64,000 nucleotides of DNA from Bryoerythrophyllum caledonicum (GCA_963971425.1 OZ020517.1:23508462-23572461), one strand, 5' to 3'; positions 21,453-33,819 are shown, counted from the first letter of the stretch. Made by a program: numbers and translations. The notes: a model not told the origin generated them from the letters alone.

Positions 21453-23084
21453 TCACATGTTTGACGGGTCTTCTTCAAGTGACAAGTTCTTCTTACCCGT
21501 GATGGCAGCCATACTCTTGAGTACCCCAAACAAAGCATCTTGGAGGTTTTCCATTTCTCCCTTGAGCTCCTTGTGCATTTTGTCGGTGTATTCGCGGTTC
21601 TCCTTCCTAATCTTCTTGTTGTTGTCCTCCAAGAGTTCCACCATGTCTTTTTTGGTGAGGGTTTCGTTCTTCTCTTGCATCTTGAAGGTTGATATTGTAT
21701 TCACTATTGCGGTGTTGATGTCTTCAAACCCAAAGTTCTTAACTTGCTCCTCGGTAGGACGGTGAGTGCCTTCTAAGCTTCTTCGATGTGGCGCAAAGTC
21801 CACATAGTTGCCCTTCATCACAAATGTCTTGTGTACAAAAGTCCTATACACAATAGGATTAGCACATAAAACGTTGGCATTGCCATTGTGAGAGTTTCCA
21901 TCTTCTTTATGGAACCAAACATTTCTCACATTGACTCCACCCATAATTCTATAAATCTCATGAGTGGTATGCATGACATCAAGATGGATGGGAAGAGGAG
22001 AAAGGGTTAAGGTTAGGGCTTCTTTCTTTTCCTTGGACTCCCCCGATCCGTTGGGTCCCTTGTTGTCAAATGTTTGTCTTGCTTGTAGCACCTCCCCTCC
22101 CACGGTGATGTTGTGTGCAAGCATCTTCTTGGTTTGGAGAGGCGTTGTGGCAATGATGAATGCATGTGCATCCCCATAGCCCTTTTGCACACCGGAGACC
22201 TCAAATTCTTGTCCACGGTGAAAACTACTCTCAAGGACTTCCTTGAAGAGAGCTTGGGCTGAGAAATCCGTCAAGTGTTCACTTTTGACCTTCACGGAGA
22301 GGTTAGTATTCTTTGCAATCCCTAAATAAGACTTGCACACTTTCCCAACAACAAGCTCATTGTCAATGTCAAGTATAAATGGTCTAATTCCTTTAAGGAG
22401 CATTAGGCCATCACATTCGGGTTTCAATAGGTGAAGCTTAATGTTACCCGTCCATACCCCTTTCATTCCACCTTTCTTAATACTTAAGCATTGAATTGTA
22501 AGTGGATCCACTATTTTATCCCCAAGTGCAATGTCCATCTTTTTGAGTCTAGCAAGAACCATCTTTTTGACATCATCATGCATGAGAGGGGTTTTAGGGA
22601 GCTCAAAGTAAATGGCAACATGGTAGGTGAGAGACAAACCGGAGTTTTCGTTGGTTTTGATGTCAAAGGGAATTTGAGTTATGTTGAAGTGTTGTCCCAC
22701 AACTCCCATTCTAGACATAGGATAAAGGATTTGTGGGATTCTAGGGAAGGCAAGTCTTGCATTACATACCTCTTCCGCTTCTTCCTTCCTCATGCCTCTA
22801 GTCATCATGTCCATCACTGTTTCGCCGCTGTAGAGCTCCTCAATCCCTTCCTCCACCGTCAAGGCCTCCATGGCCTGAAAACCCATCCAAAACTTAAACT
22901 TGCTAAGTTCTGATGTTTGAATTGACTTACCTTTCTCCGTGGAAGATGCTTTGGTTTTTTTGTTGGAGCTTGTTATTTCTCCGCCTCTCCTAGTAGTCTT
23001 TGAGCTTTGGGCTTTGAGTAGGCTCTTCTCTGGAGAATCCACCTCCATGTCGAGGCCCACTTGTCGCTTGTTGTTATCAGCCAT
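21453..23084 (-). CDS. LINE B ORF1 protein, 543 residues, intact
   Basis: The chosen start is the ATG at 23084 (MADNNKRQVGLDMEVD). The frame is open further up to a GTG at 23807, but that part holds 34-residue tandem repeats and is probably leader. The central region, from SKFKFWMGFQAMEALT to NPIVYRTFVHKTF, aligns with LINE A ORF1 without gaps of note. The C-terminal 80 residues are Lys/Glu-rich and likely coiled-coil (MVELLEDNNKKIRKEN), which would allow oligomerisation. The frame ends SNM-stop in ATGTGA, overlapping the ORF2 GTG. ORF1 proteins bind element RNA. No RRM, CCHC or esterase motif is visible, so the fold is unknown. Confidence 0.88.
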   Translation of the reverse strand: MADNNKRQVGLDMEVDSPEKSLLKAQSSKTTRRGGEITSSNKKTKASSTEKGKSIQTSELSKFKFWMGFQAMEALTVEEGIEELYSGETVMDMMTRGMRKEEAEEVCNARLAFPRIPQILYPMSRMGVVGQHFNITQIPFDIKTNENSGLSLTYHVAIYFELPKTPLMHDDVKKMVLARLKKMDIALGDKIVDPLTIQCLSIKKGGMKGVWTGNIKLHLLKPECDGLMLLKGIRPFILDIDNELVVGKVCKSYLGIAKNTNLSVKVKSEHLTDFSAQALFKEVLESSFHRGQEFEVSGVQKGYGDAHAFIIATTPLQTKKMLAHNITVGGEVLQARQTFDNKGPNGSGESKEKKEALTLTLSPLPIHLDVMHTTHEIYRIMGGVNVRNVWFHKEDGNSHNGNANVLCANPIVYRTFVHKTFVMKGNYVDFAPHRRSLEGTHRPTEEQVKNFGFEDINTAIVNTISTFKMQEKNETLTKKDMVELLEDNNKKIRKENREYTDKMHKELKGEMENLQDALFGVLKSMAAITGKKNLSLEEDPSNM

Positions 23085-25711
23085 AAGGGTGAGTAATCTC
23101 CAATGTAGCCTTGTGAGATACTGTGTATTGCCTGGATACTTGTAGTGGAACCAGCTCAGCAGTAATTGAGTTAAAGAAGTAGCTTGTATGTGGCCTGAGA
23201 TGAATGAGTAAGGAATTGATAAACAAAAGGTTAGGGTACTTACCTGGCTCTCTGGAGGGGGGGAGGTTACTACGTGGGGGAGGCAGGTCGTTGGCGCTTG
23301 AAGAAGGTCGCAGGGCCAACTCTCCGGTTGCTCGTCCGCCGGTCGTTGCAGTTTCAGGGGGGTCACAGACCTTTGAGGGTTTGGGGAGGAGTCGTGGGCT
23401 GTTGAGGTAACTAGAGGTTTCGGGGGGCCTGTGTGAGTCCTTCTGCTCCTTGTGTTCGCTCTGTCGGGTATCTTACGCGCTGCGTTGAGTCGCTCGTGTT
23501 CTTGAGGAGACCTGTGGCCTTCGTGTGTTGCGTTGTGAGTCTTTCTGCTTCTCGTGTTTGCTCTGTCGAATTTCTTGTGCGTTGCGTTGAATCGCGCGCA
23601 CACTTGAGGAGACCTGTTGCCCTTGTGTGCTGCGTTGTGGGTCCTTCTGCTTCTCGTGTTCGCTTTGTCGAGTTTCTTGCGCGATGCGTTGAATCGCGCA
23701 TGCACTTGAGGAGACCTGTTACCCTCGTGTGCTGCGTTGTGAGCCCTGCTGCTTCTCGTGTTCGCTCTGTCGGGTATCCTACACGCTGTGTTGAGTCGTT
23801 CGTGCACTTGCGGAGACCTGTTGTCCTTGTGTTCTGCGTTGGGGCGTCGCTTGTGTTCTTCGTTGAGACTCTTGTGTTCGGGAGGGGACCTTCTCCTCCG
23901 CTTGTGTACTCCGTTGGACCACTTGTGTACTGTGTCAAGTATCCGCGCCTTGCAAGGTTTGGAGCTTCCTGAAAGTCCTAGGTTGCTGATGTTTATGAGG
24001 TTCGGGTTGGGAGTCTAGGTTTTGCTGTTTTCTAGTGCGGGTAGTGGGGATCTGTCTGTGATGCCTGGGGAGTCGGGTGTGGACAGGGAGGGGGGGAGAG
24101 TAGAATTCCGAAGGGGAGGGAGAATCAGTTTGGATGGGGGGTGTTTCTAGACCTGGGCTTTGTGAGGGTGACTGCGGAGAGATTTTTGTGAGTGTGTGTC
24201 TACGAGGGGGTTTTAGTAGGGAGATCCGGGGGATGCTGATGAGGGAAAGGCCTCTAGTGCTCTGCGGGGGTTGCGAGGACGGTCTGTGGGGAGTTTCTCC
24301 TGTGGTGATCGGGTGGGTGGTTTGTGTGTGAGCAGGGAGGGGGGAAGAGTAGGATTCCGAGGGGAGGGGGGAGGCAGTTTGGAGGGGGGGTGATTCTAGA
24401 CCTAGATTTTGTGGAAGTGACCGTGAAGGGGGGTTTTTGGTTGTGTGTCTACGATGGAGTTCGAGAGGGGAGATCCGGGGGTTTCTGATGTGTGGTGGGA
24501 AGGGGTTTTTTGTAGGTGCTTGCGGAGAGGCCCTGGGGGGAAGCACTACAGCGGAGCTCTTGGTGCACTGCGGAGACTGCGAGGCCGCATAAAGGGGAGG
24601 TTTGACAGGTGTGCCGGGCAGTCTAAGGGTCCAGGTACTTTCGTGATTTTTTCCTCTCTCCTGTCTGTCTACGGTGGCTGCAGGTGCTGTTGAGAAATGG
24701 TTTAGGGTTTTTGAGGTATGTTGTTTGACTGCGGGTGCTGGGAGGGGGTTTTCGAGGGGCGAGAGGGGAGTGAGAGAGAAGAGGGGAGAAGGGGGGGGGA
24801 AAGTTGGTTGATAGAGGGAGAAGGATCCTGATGTATGGATGAAGGTATTGGTGTTGTATCTAAGTGTCTGGGGCGTGATGTGGAGTGGTGGGAAGGCTTG
24901 GGGTTGTAAGGTAGGGATACTCTGTTTGATGCAATAACAAAAAAATGGAGAAGTAGTGGGGGTAGTTAGAAGACGTACCTGGGTCCGTTGGATCTGAATG
25001 TTGTGTTTGTGTGCACAGGTCCGGTGCCGTGTGGGGGGTGTTCTCCGACGTTGTGGAAGGTGTTGCTGCTACACGCGATGTGCTCCTCGGAACTTTTGGA
25101 GATGCTGTTGCGCTGCCTTTTGTGGGGACGATTCTACAGCTGATGTGTCTGAAACACTTAACAAAGCACACTGATATATGTATGTGACTGCATATTGTGT
25201 TAACAAAAGTAAATAAAGACAACAAATATTTGCAAGCGTAGAGGGGACGAGGGGTAGCCTGTGATGATGAGTTGGGGCTGCGTTGCAGCACTTGGTGATG
25301 ACTTTGCTCAATCTTGAAGGTTGAGATCCTGGATTGGGGAGGGGAGACTTGGTGGTGAGGATTCCAGATCTGATCTCGGTGCTCCAGATTTGGGATGGGT
25401 TATTGTCTGCGTGTACTAAGTGATTGCAGATCTGGTCCAACACTAAGTTCCCTAGCTTCAGAGCATACTCACACAGATCTGCACCAGCTTAGAGCATCTA
25501 CAAACTTCCCTCCTCAGATCTGGTGTTGAGCCTTCCAACACTACTAACATCTCAAATCTCACCAAACTACCACGGATTTGCATACTACGAGGGCTCTCAA
25601 CAAGGCCAGCCAACTCCTATTGCACGTAGTTTGCAGCTCACAGGTTAAGTCCCCCACCTCCCCTCACCAGAAAAAACGGAGCTCACGCACTCATTCTCAA
25701 AAGTTCTTTGT
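23085..25711 (-). other. LINE B 5' leader with presumed internal promoter
   Basis: About 2.6 kb. It begins, reading inward from 25711, with ACAAAGAACTTTTGAG and soon GTGAGCTCCG, shared with LINE A. It includes G-rich/C-rich tracts (24040-24600, 24730-24800) and the 102-bp tandem repeats. Several in-frame peptides are Pro/Ser/Thr-rich with no recognisable domain. No TATA box position is claimed. Confidence 0.6.
23432..23840 (-). repeat. Four tandem 102-bp repeats upstream of ORF1
   Basis: Start points at about 23435, 23537, 23639 and 23741 are spaced 102 bases. Each unit carries CTTCTGCTTCTCGTG and TTGAGGAGACCTGT (plus strand). The unit is a multiple of three, so it encodes 34-residue repeats (ANTRSRRTHNAAHKGNRSPQ) in the ORF1 frame. 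Two other frames are also open through it, so coding use is uncertain. Confidence 0.85.
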
Positions 25712-25722
25712 CAAGAAGTCAA
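25712..25722 (+). repeat. LINE B target-site duplication, right copy
   Basis: CAAGAAGTCAA, matching 13177-13187. Confidence 0.93.
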
Positions 25723-25876
25723 AGAACAAGCGGATGCAAAAGCCAAGGAACTCCAAGAAATCAAAGACCAAATGTTGAAGATCCAAGAATGTGTTGGTAC
25801 CACCTTTGCAATGTTGCAAAATATCATGGGGTCCAAACCACATACCTCGATTGAAGGGGACTCGTCAAAAATGTGA
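25723..25876 (+). pseudogene. LINE A ORF1, 3' part
   Basis: It continues the frame broken at 13187. The joint reads EV-K-EQADAKAKELQEIKD and the combined frame is exactly 557 codons including the stop. It ends SSKM-stop, the stop lying in ATGTGA at 25871-25876, as in LINE B (SNM-stop). The content is a short heptad-like Gln/Lys/Glu stretch followed by FAMLQNIMG, equivalent to the coiled-coil tail of LINE B ORF1. Confidence 0.9.
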
Positions 25877-28800
25877 AGAACAACAACCTCAAGGCCATTA
25901 ATTCTACACCCCACCCGTATTGTTTAAAATACGACCATAGTAAAATACACCTAGTCAAAACCATAGCAATACTAACTAACAAATACTTATACTATACAAT
26001 ACTATTAATCTTACACAAAATACTACTAGTATTTTGTAGTATTTACATAGTATTATCCACCATACGTATAGCTATGCACAAAATAGAATACATGGTAGAA
26101 TACATGTTAGTATACATAGAGATGTATTTCACAGTGTATAAAAAAAATAAAAAATAGACTACATACGCTATACCCATATTGTACTGGAACAAAAAATAAA
26201 TACAAATACTATACCAAAAAATATGTATATAACACAAATACAAATACATATACATATACACATACTATACTGGACAAGAATAATGACCTTTATATAAATA
26301 CAAACACAAATACAAACACCAGTATAAATATTGAAATACATACTAATACAAACACCAAAACATACAATGGTATAAATCCCAAAACATATAATAACGCCAC
26401 ATATAAAAAGGACATAAACACCACCTTAAAAACCGACACAAACCATCATACACATATTCTAAAAATAAAAACCACATATACACATGGGCAAAAACAACCA
26501 AGATAAAATACAACAAAACATACATACATCTACACAACACAAAAACAAAAACAACCACGAAGAAAAACACAAGGACACAAAATAAGAAAAAAAGTAAAAC
26601 AACCACATCTACCATAAAAATAAATAAACCCACAACTCACACACAAAATACAAACATCCACCTACCCCCAAACCAACAAGACACTAATAACACAACAAAA
26701 CCTTTAAAATACGACACTAAACATAAATACCACAAACTCCTAATACTTCTAGGAGGAGACATAGAAACAAACCCCGGACCCATGCCAAATATACTAAAAA
26801 GACACCCTACACACACTAAACATAAATGCCAAAATATACTTCATACCTAATACCATAAAACTCCAACGAGAATATGAACACATTGCAAAATCCTTCGCAC
26901 CTTTTCTAAAAAACACACATACACTACACCACATACACAACACTTCCCACCCAAACATTGCACACCACATACAACAAAAAAATACGCAGCCACCACCTCA
27001 CATCCTATATGCACTAATAATCACTACTCATCCAAACATAGATGAATGTAACCATCTTCTAAATCCACAAAATCTGAACACTATTACATGGACCAATACA
27101 CTTCTACAAACTTTACTAAACTTACAAAACCCACTAGAACGACATATTTACATTCCACACCCTTCTACTAAATTCTTGGCAGATAACCAAAATATTATAA
27201 ACCATGAGAACTCAATACATAGTAGACTATACGACTTTTTACATAGTCAAGACATACCACCCTCAAATGATACAATAAAATTAGAATTCCCTTACCTCCC
27301 TAACAACCTCATAAATGAATCACTAAAATGTCTAGACCCTATACCAGAGTACACCCACCCACCCCCACCTCCTCCCTACATCCCTCCTCTATATCAACAC
27401 ATTAGTTCAAACCAAGAAAATGCATACATAATCACATGGAATGCCTCCTCATTAAACATTGCCCTTCCTAGCTTACAAAATTTAATCACAAACACAGACA
27501 CACCACCGGCCCTCATAGTCATACAAGAAACGAAACTAACCGCCACTAAATCTACAAAATATATTTCAAAACTATAAACTCATTTTTAACAACACACATG
27601 CACTTACAAGATGCATACAACAAAGGAGACCATACACACCGGGGCGAGGTGGCCTCCTTACATTAATACACAAAAAATATACATTCCCAGGCAACATTAA
27701 CAAAATCCCTCCCCCAATGCACATATCACCATACATACAAATAATTAAAATCACTAATCACCCACTACAACCTTGGTTAATCTTTCACATATATATGCCA
27801 TCCCATCCCGAAGATACTAGATTTCTTTTAGATATACAAAACACTATTACATCCCAAATTAATAATAATCCCAATCATACATACCTATTATGTGGAGACT
27901 TCAACAGAGACATAGTGCTAATTGGCCGCCAAAATGGAAACTGTCATACTCCCCCTCAAAACATTGACTACCAATGGCGTCACTTCACAGAAAACTTAAA
28001 CTTCACTTACATCAATACTGATTCACAATTCTCTAAACAAGGTGGCTATAATTATAGTGATTGGAGTCTAATTGATGGATTCCATATAAATACAAACAAC
28101 AATACACAATACACCTCCACAACCAACAAAGACATTATTCTCAACTCGGACCACTCACCCGTACAATTGCACATCCCAAATAACACACTAATTAGTAGAA
28201 CTCCTATAATCCTAAACAAAGACACTATACGCATACTCAACTCCATTCAAAAAACCAACATAGAAAAATTCAACACAAAATTCTTCGAAGAAAACTCTGT
28301 ACAAATAGACTCCCTCATAAACACTCTCGAAAATAATAATCAATTAACACAAGCACAATGGAAAGAAGCATGCCACACCCTAGACAAACTCATCAATAAA
28401 ATCTCTGATACACTAGAACAAACTTGTAGAGCACACCCAATACCTCAAATGACAATCAGAACTTCTCAACAAGGCGGATACCTACCCCGCAAACTTTCTA
28501 AAACTTGGAAACAACACTTAACCACATACCATACCATACGCAAAACCATCAGAATTGCAAAAAACAACCCTCTATGGCATAACCACCCCATATACAATGA
28601 ACTACTAACTCTACAACACATCCAAATCCCTACCCCACCGCCTCCGGACCTTCCCCATGATACGTGGATAAAAGATATAGCACTAATCACAAAAAATGCC
28701 AACATCCAAGCCCGGAAAATAATCACAAAATACGCTAAAGAAAACATTAAAAAAGCCATCTCAAAGTATAGACAATTATATGAAATCAGCCCAAAAAAAA

Positions 28801-31800
28801 TTAACAAAAAAGTCTTTAAAACCTTGAATCCCCGCCAATGGATTGTATCACAGATCAATATAATAATATTCTAACTAGCCCCAAAGACATTGCGAATGAA
28901 ATATTCAACCAACAAACAAAAACCAATAGACCAACAGTACCAACATGCAATTACCAACCACAACATACAATAGAATGTACATGTGCAGTACGCCAATACC
29001 CATGGCATGACCTGGACGGATATACCCTTGACAAACGGGGCGAACCAGAAATTCCAATACATAAATACCTCAACAGAGCCACATACGACACATGCTTTCA
29101 AAACCTTGGTAACAATAAAGCCCCAGGCCCAGACCGCATACCAAAATCAATACTCAAAAACATGCCTCCAAGATTTCATAAACTATTATACCTATTCTTC
29201 TCTCACTGCTATAAACAAAAACAAATACCAAACTCATGGAAATCAAGTACAACAATTTTACTATACAAAAAATGCGACCCATCCATGCTACCCAATCATA
29301 GGCCAATTGCACTAGCTAACACAATATATAAACTTTTTACCAGCACACTCACCCACATACTATCCTCATACGGCGAAAAATTCAAAATCCTACATGATAG
29401 TCAAGAAGGATTTAGAGCGGAGAGAAGTACCGCAAGACAAATACAAACTATAATAGCCGCACAAGAAGACGCAAAATTTACTAACCAAGATATATACATA
29501 CTATATGTGGACTTCAAAAAAGCCTTTGGCTCAATCGACCATGCCAGACTTCTAGCAATAATGACGGACCTTGGCTACCCAAAAGAGGCAACTACACTTG
29601 TTGGAAACATCTATTCTCAATCATCTACTTGTTATACCGGTGAACACTTTGGGAAAACAAAACCTATACCCATCAAAAGAGGAACTATACAAGGGACACC
29701 CTCAGCCCATATCTATTCATTATATTTTTAGAACCACTACTTAGATGACTAGAAAGAGGCAATAACGGATATACTTTCGGCACATCACAAGTCACAATAA
29801 ACTCCGCCGCATGCGCAGATGACCTAGCCACCATAACTAACAAAATCAAATCAATCCAAATACAACTCAATAAAATTGATAGATATTGTAAGTGGGCTAG
29901 CATGGATGTGGGAGTCCCAAAATGTGCTGCTACCGGATGCCCAAACAAATCCAAATTAAACCCTACCACTTTCAAAGCCCTAATGCAAACCTCTAACATC
30001 AACTACCGCAACCAATCAATCCCTATACTACACCAAAACGAACCATACATATACCTAGGTACAAATCTGGTTCCTTCACTAAAATGGAAAATCCAAATTC
30101 ACACTACAACCACAAAGCTCATCAAACAATGCAAAGAACTAACAACATGTCCGGCCACCATGAAACAAAAAATAAAAATGGTTGATACCGTACTACGCCC
30201 AGGTGTGGCATACAGTTTTTATGGTGTACCATACTCTATGCCAGCCATCAAAAAACTTGATCAAAAAATAATTGCCATACAAAAAACCATATGTGGATTA
30301 CCAAAATGTATGTCAAACGCAATAACACAACTCCTACATAACCTATTTGGACTTGCAGCTTTTTCCCTTAAAAACGCATATCTCCGATGTATAGGTGAAC
30401 AACTATAGAATGCCTTAAACGATAAAGGTAGACTTGGAAAAATTTATAATGGATTAACTCATTACATCCTTGCCCAATATGGTGGCGCTGAAAACATACC
30501 CAGAATTTAAAGAATCGACTGTATAAGATCACCAATAACACGAACATTCTTCTTATTAAAACATATAGCTAAAGCCCACCTTAAAAGCATACTCACAAAC
30601 TTCCTCATTAACCCTACAACATTTGAAACACTATGGCGGCAAGAAACACCAAACCACAACACACTCAATGCCCAACTCTCCCAAAAGCTTCTACAAAAAC
30701 TCCTCTCAAAAAATATTCTTGAACTAACCCAAATTACCCTACCTAACGGCACACACATCATGAACCATGAAGAGTTCAAAATCTACCACTTCACCCCAAC
30801 CAAACTATTAAAAAGAGTGCCCTAAATGTTGCTAAACAACTATTTTGCCACCCAACATGCCCCACCACATGTCATACTTCTTGTAACGTACACCCATACT
30901 CGCATATACTTAAGGATTCATTCATCACCCTCAACAATAGCATCATCCCAAGAAATATTCTCACACCAATCAACCCCCCAACCTCCCACATACATACCAT
31001 CCCTGCCCCCCAACATACATCCCCAAAAACCCTACCACATACCCCATTAATAGCATCATATGCCATAAACATATCCAACACATAGACACAAATAACATAC
31101 AAAACACATACACAAAATATTTATGCCAATGGCAATACAATGATAACACATACAATAAATGGCTCCCCCAAAGAGACCTATTTCCAAGACACGACACCAA
31201 TACCTCTACACATAACACCGAAAAACTAAAACAATACTACCAAAAAACCCAAAACAAAACATACTCAGATATCATCCAAACCCACCACCCACAAGAACAA
31301 CTTTCAGACTCAAGATCTGTAACACCACCTATAATTATCCCACTCTTAAACATCTACAGAACACAATGCAACCCCGAAAAAGATATCCTTACATCCTCAA
31401 ACGCAATTCTAATAGATAACAATCAAGCACATCTATATGAAGAAAATGGCCGACACCTATACACCATCCCCATTACTCGACTCCAATGCTTATGGAATCA
31501 ATACAATACAAAATTAAAAACCCCCACAAACATCGAACCAACGACCCAATCCTTTGAAACAGAACTAATCTGGTTATACCAAAGGTATAAATACCGAATA
31601 CCAAAAACTGACCCCCTAAAAAATGCACAATACACAATACCCACTTCCATTTTAGACTCACTAATCTCATCCTTTAACATTGAACAATCATACTTTTCTT
31701 CCCCGGTCACATGTTCTACCAAACTAAAAAAATTCTACTCACCTTATGAAAGAGACAAAATATTTGGATCCCTAGGAAAGGCCTTTGATTATAAATGGAT

Positions 31801-33819
31801 CGGCAATGGTATAGCTCACCCCCACAACGAGAAAGATATGGAACAAGCAATACATTGGGCTCGACTTGCAGCCAAACAGGATCCAAATAACACAAAAACA
31901 ATCATCATCATCAAACCGAACAACAACCCACACTTAAACCCATTTCCAGATTCCCATATCATTACATTATTTGAAGCAGATACAATACCATACGAAGAAC
32001 CTACTATTCCACCCGAGCTAAAAAAACCCCGAATCGAGCCATCTTCACTACAAATACTATGCGTCCGTCATCAAAAACAACCCTTGGTTCCCTCGAACAA
32101 ATTGCGGAACTCACCTCCATAACAGACAATCTAGACATAGAGCGACCGTACACAAAACTGGCCCAACCAACACCCACACAAACCCCTGTTAACAAAAATA
32201 AAAATTGGTCAAAACTAAACTATGTCAACAATACAATAAACTACTCCGTCACACCTCTCCCTCTTCCAGACTACCCAACTCACACCACACAAAAATTTAA
32301 CTCCGCACACAGCTATTACACAGATGGCTCCTTTAAACCACCCGAACAAATTAGCTCGGGCTCCTGGCGCAGAGAAAAAGTTGGCTATGGCATATATAAT
32401 TCTATCAAAGAAATCAAACTAGCCAAAAGACTCCATGGACTACAAAATATCCTCAGAGCAGAACTCATGGCCATCCACAAAACACTACAAATCATCACAA
32501 CAGAATACAACAATGAACCCGCATATATATTCACCGATTGTATAAATGCACTTTACCTACTAAACACTCAAATAACACACCCTACCCTTCATAATAGCCA
32601 CCCTGATCAAATCATATTAACATCAATGATCCAAATGTTACGAAACCATACACAAATCACAACCCTCCATAAAGTGAGAGCCCATGCCAACATTGATGGC
32701 AACGAACAAGCAGACAAATTAGCAAAAGAAGGCCGAGAAAAAACACACAAAAATGCCAAAGACCCACACGAGCATGCCCATGCTACCCCATACTACCCCA
32801 TACTACTTTCAAAAATAAGAATGGCCTTCCAAAGAAGATACCCCTGATAAAGGCCCAATTGGATTTTTGGGCAAATATCTCAAAAAACAAGACCTCTACA
32901 ACAACCTTGATACAATCTCAGAAAATATCCCTAACATAGAAAAATGGACTAACAATAACGACATAACATAGAAAAATGGACTAACAATAACGACATAGAT
33001 AATGAACTCTCTACAAACTTTTGGAAAAACCCCAACATCTCATACTCGCAAATCACATGCCTCATCAAATTCCATATTGGGCAGTATATGGGAAATGCTC
33101 GCAAACAACTCTTCTTTGGAATAGAAAGATTTCCATCCATAACATGCCCCATATGCCCCTCAACAGACCCCGACACATGGCTACATGTTCTACTCAAATG
33201 CCAAAACCACCACATACACTCCCTAATTGTTAAAAGACATAACAAAGCGGTATGGGAAATCCGAAAACTAATCACCTCCTACAATAAATCGAGATGTTTT
33301 ATACTAGTGAACGCCGGCACTTTTAATAACAATCCACAAGAAAATACGGTCCCCCCGTGGCTGCTCCCATGCTCATGTACGATCCAAAGATGTCATTGCA
33401 AAGCTAGGCTCAAACCGGACATCCTTTGTGTCAAAGGTTTACCATACAATGACCCACCATCCGATAACGTCAACCAAGACTACACCATCCAATTCATTGA
33501 ATTCACATATTGCAACGATAGATTTTCCCCGGAAACAATCCAAAACAAAATTGACAAATACCAACCCCTTATTGACAACATCATCGCCCTCGGATGGAAT
33601 GTCGACCCCCTTATGGTAATCACATCCGGCGCTCGGGCCACCACCTTTATCCCATCTATGAAAACTCTAGAAGACACCTTCAAGATACCCATTGAAACAA
33701 TTAAAACATCCTTTAAAAACATTAACACCATAGCTATCCAACATGCCATGTCCATTCTTCTACATAAACGCAAAATCGAAAACAACCAAGCCCTCCCAGA
33801 CACACAGGACCCCCCCTAA
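25873..33819 (+). pseudogene. LINE A ORF2, frameshifted polyprotein
   Basis: It starts with GTG overlapping the ORF1 stop. Domains in order: low-complexity leader; 2A motif GDIETNPGP at 26755-26781; APE endonuclease (27400-28200: ITWNASSLN, LLCGDFNRDI, LNSDHSPVQLHI); reverse transcriptase (28850-30400: NNKAPGPDRIP, LYVDFKKAFGSIDHARL, and CADD at the catalytic site near 29815, Tyr to Cys); the chromodomain-like remnant; the unknown block (31730-32000); RNase H (32310-32760: YYTDGSF, YIFTDC, GNEQADKLAKEG); Cys/His cluster near 33140; and the C-terminal KPDILCVKG domain (33410-33660). Multiple frameshifts make it inactive. A 31-32 base tandem duplication interrupts it at 32935-33000. Confidence 0.9.
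26758..26781 (+). other. 2A-type motif in LINE A ORF2, DIETNPGP
   Basis: Same eight residues as LINE B, preceded by LLILLGG and followed by MPNILKR. It is in the frame of the GTG at 25873. Confidence 0.8.

Larger units (their letters stand above)
13372..21456 (-). pseudogene. LINE B ORF2: 2A / APE endonuclease / RT / chromodomain-like / RNase H / PD-(D/E)XK-like polyprotein, two nonsense codons
   Basis: One frame of 2,695 codons runs from GTG at 21456 to 13372, broken only by TAG at 18724-18726 (Trp in LINE A) and TAA at 18187-18189 (Glu in LINE A). In order: a Lys/Thr/Asn/His-rich leader; LGGDIETNPGP, a 2A motif (residues 325-332); APE endonuclease from about residue 550 (ITWNAASLN, IQETKL, LLCGDFNRDI, SLIDGF, NSDHLPIQLHI); reverse transcriptase (RPIALANTIYKL, LYIDFKNAFGSIDHARL, QGDTLSPYLF, AYADD at 1346-1350); chromodomain-like KYLCQWQYNDNTYNKWLPQ (about 1780); an unknown conserved block around SPYERDKIFGSLGKAF; RNase H (YYTDGSF, RAELMA, HIFTDC, GNEQADKLAKEG; about 2186-2320); CPIC...H...C cluster; and a C-terminal KPDILCVKG / IQFIEFTY / KINKYQPL domain. 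Its ORF1 neighbour overlaps by four bases. The length is roughly twice that of a typical LINE ORF2. Confidence 0.93.
13188..25711 (-). mobile_element. LINE B: nearly intact 12.5-kb non-LTR retrotransposon, minus strand
   Basis: It is bounded by 11-bp duplications and inserted inside LINE A ORF1 in reverse orientation. Read on the minus strand: 5' leader 25711-23085, ORF1 23084-21453 (no stops), ORF2 21456-13372 (two nonsense codons), then the double-hairpin 3' end and a (TTC)n tail touching the duplication at 13187. The sense strand is rich in A and C and poor in G. Being nested in LINE A and far less damaged, it is the youngest of the large LINE copies here. Confidence 0.95.

Noticed and set aside
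23433-24018. Plus-strand Cys/Arg-rich repeat proteins
   Set aside because: Shadow frames of the 102-bp tandem repeats in the LINE B leader.
13188-25711. LINE B as an LTR retrotransposon or pararetrovirus because of its RNase H and chromodomain-like segment
   Set aside because: There are no long terminal repeats, integrase or protease; an APE endonuclease and a variable-length target duplication are present, which fits a non-LTR element.
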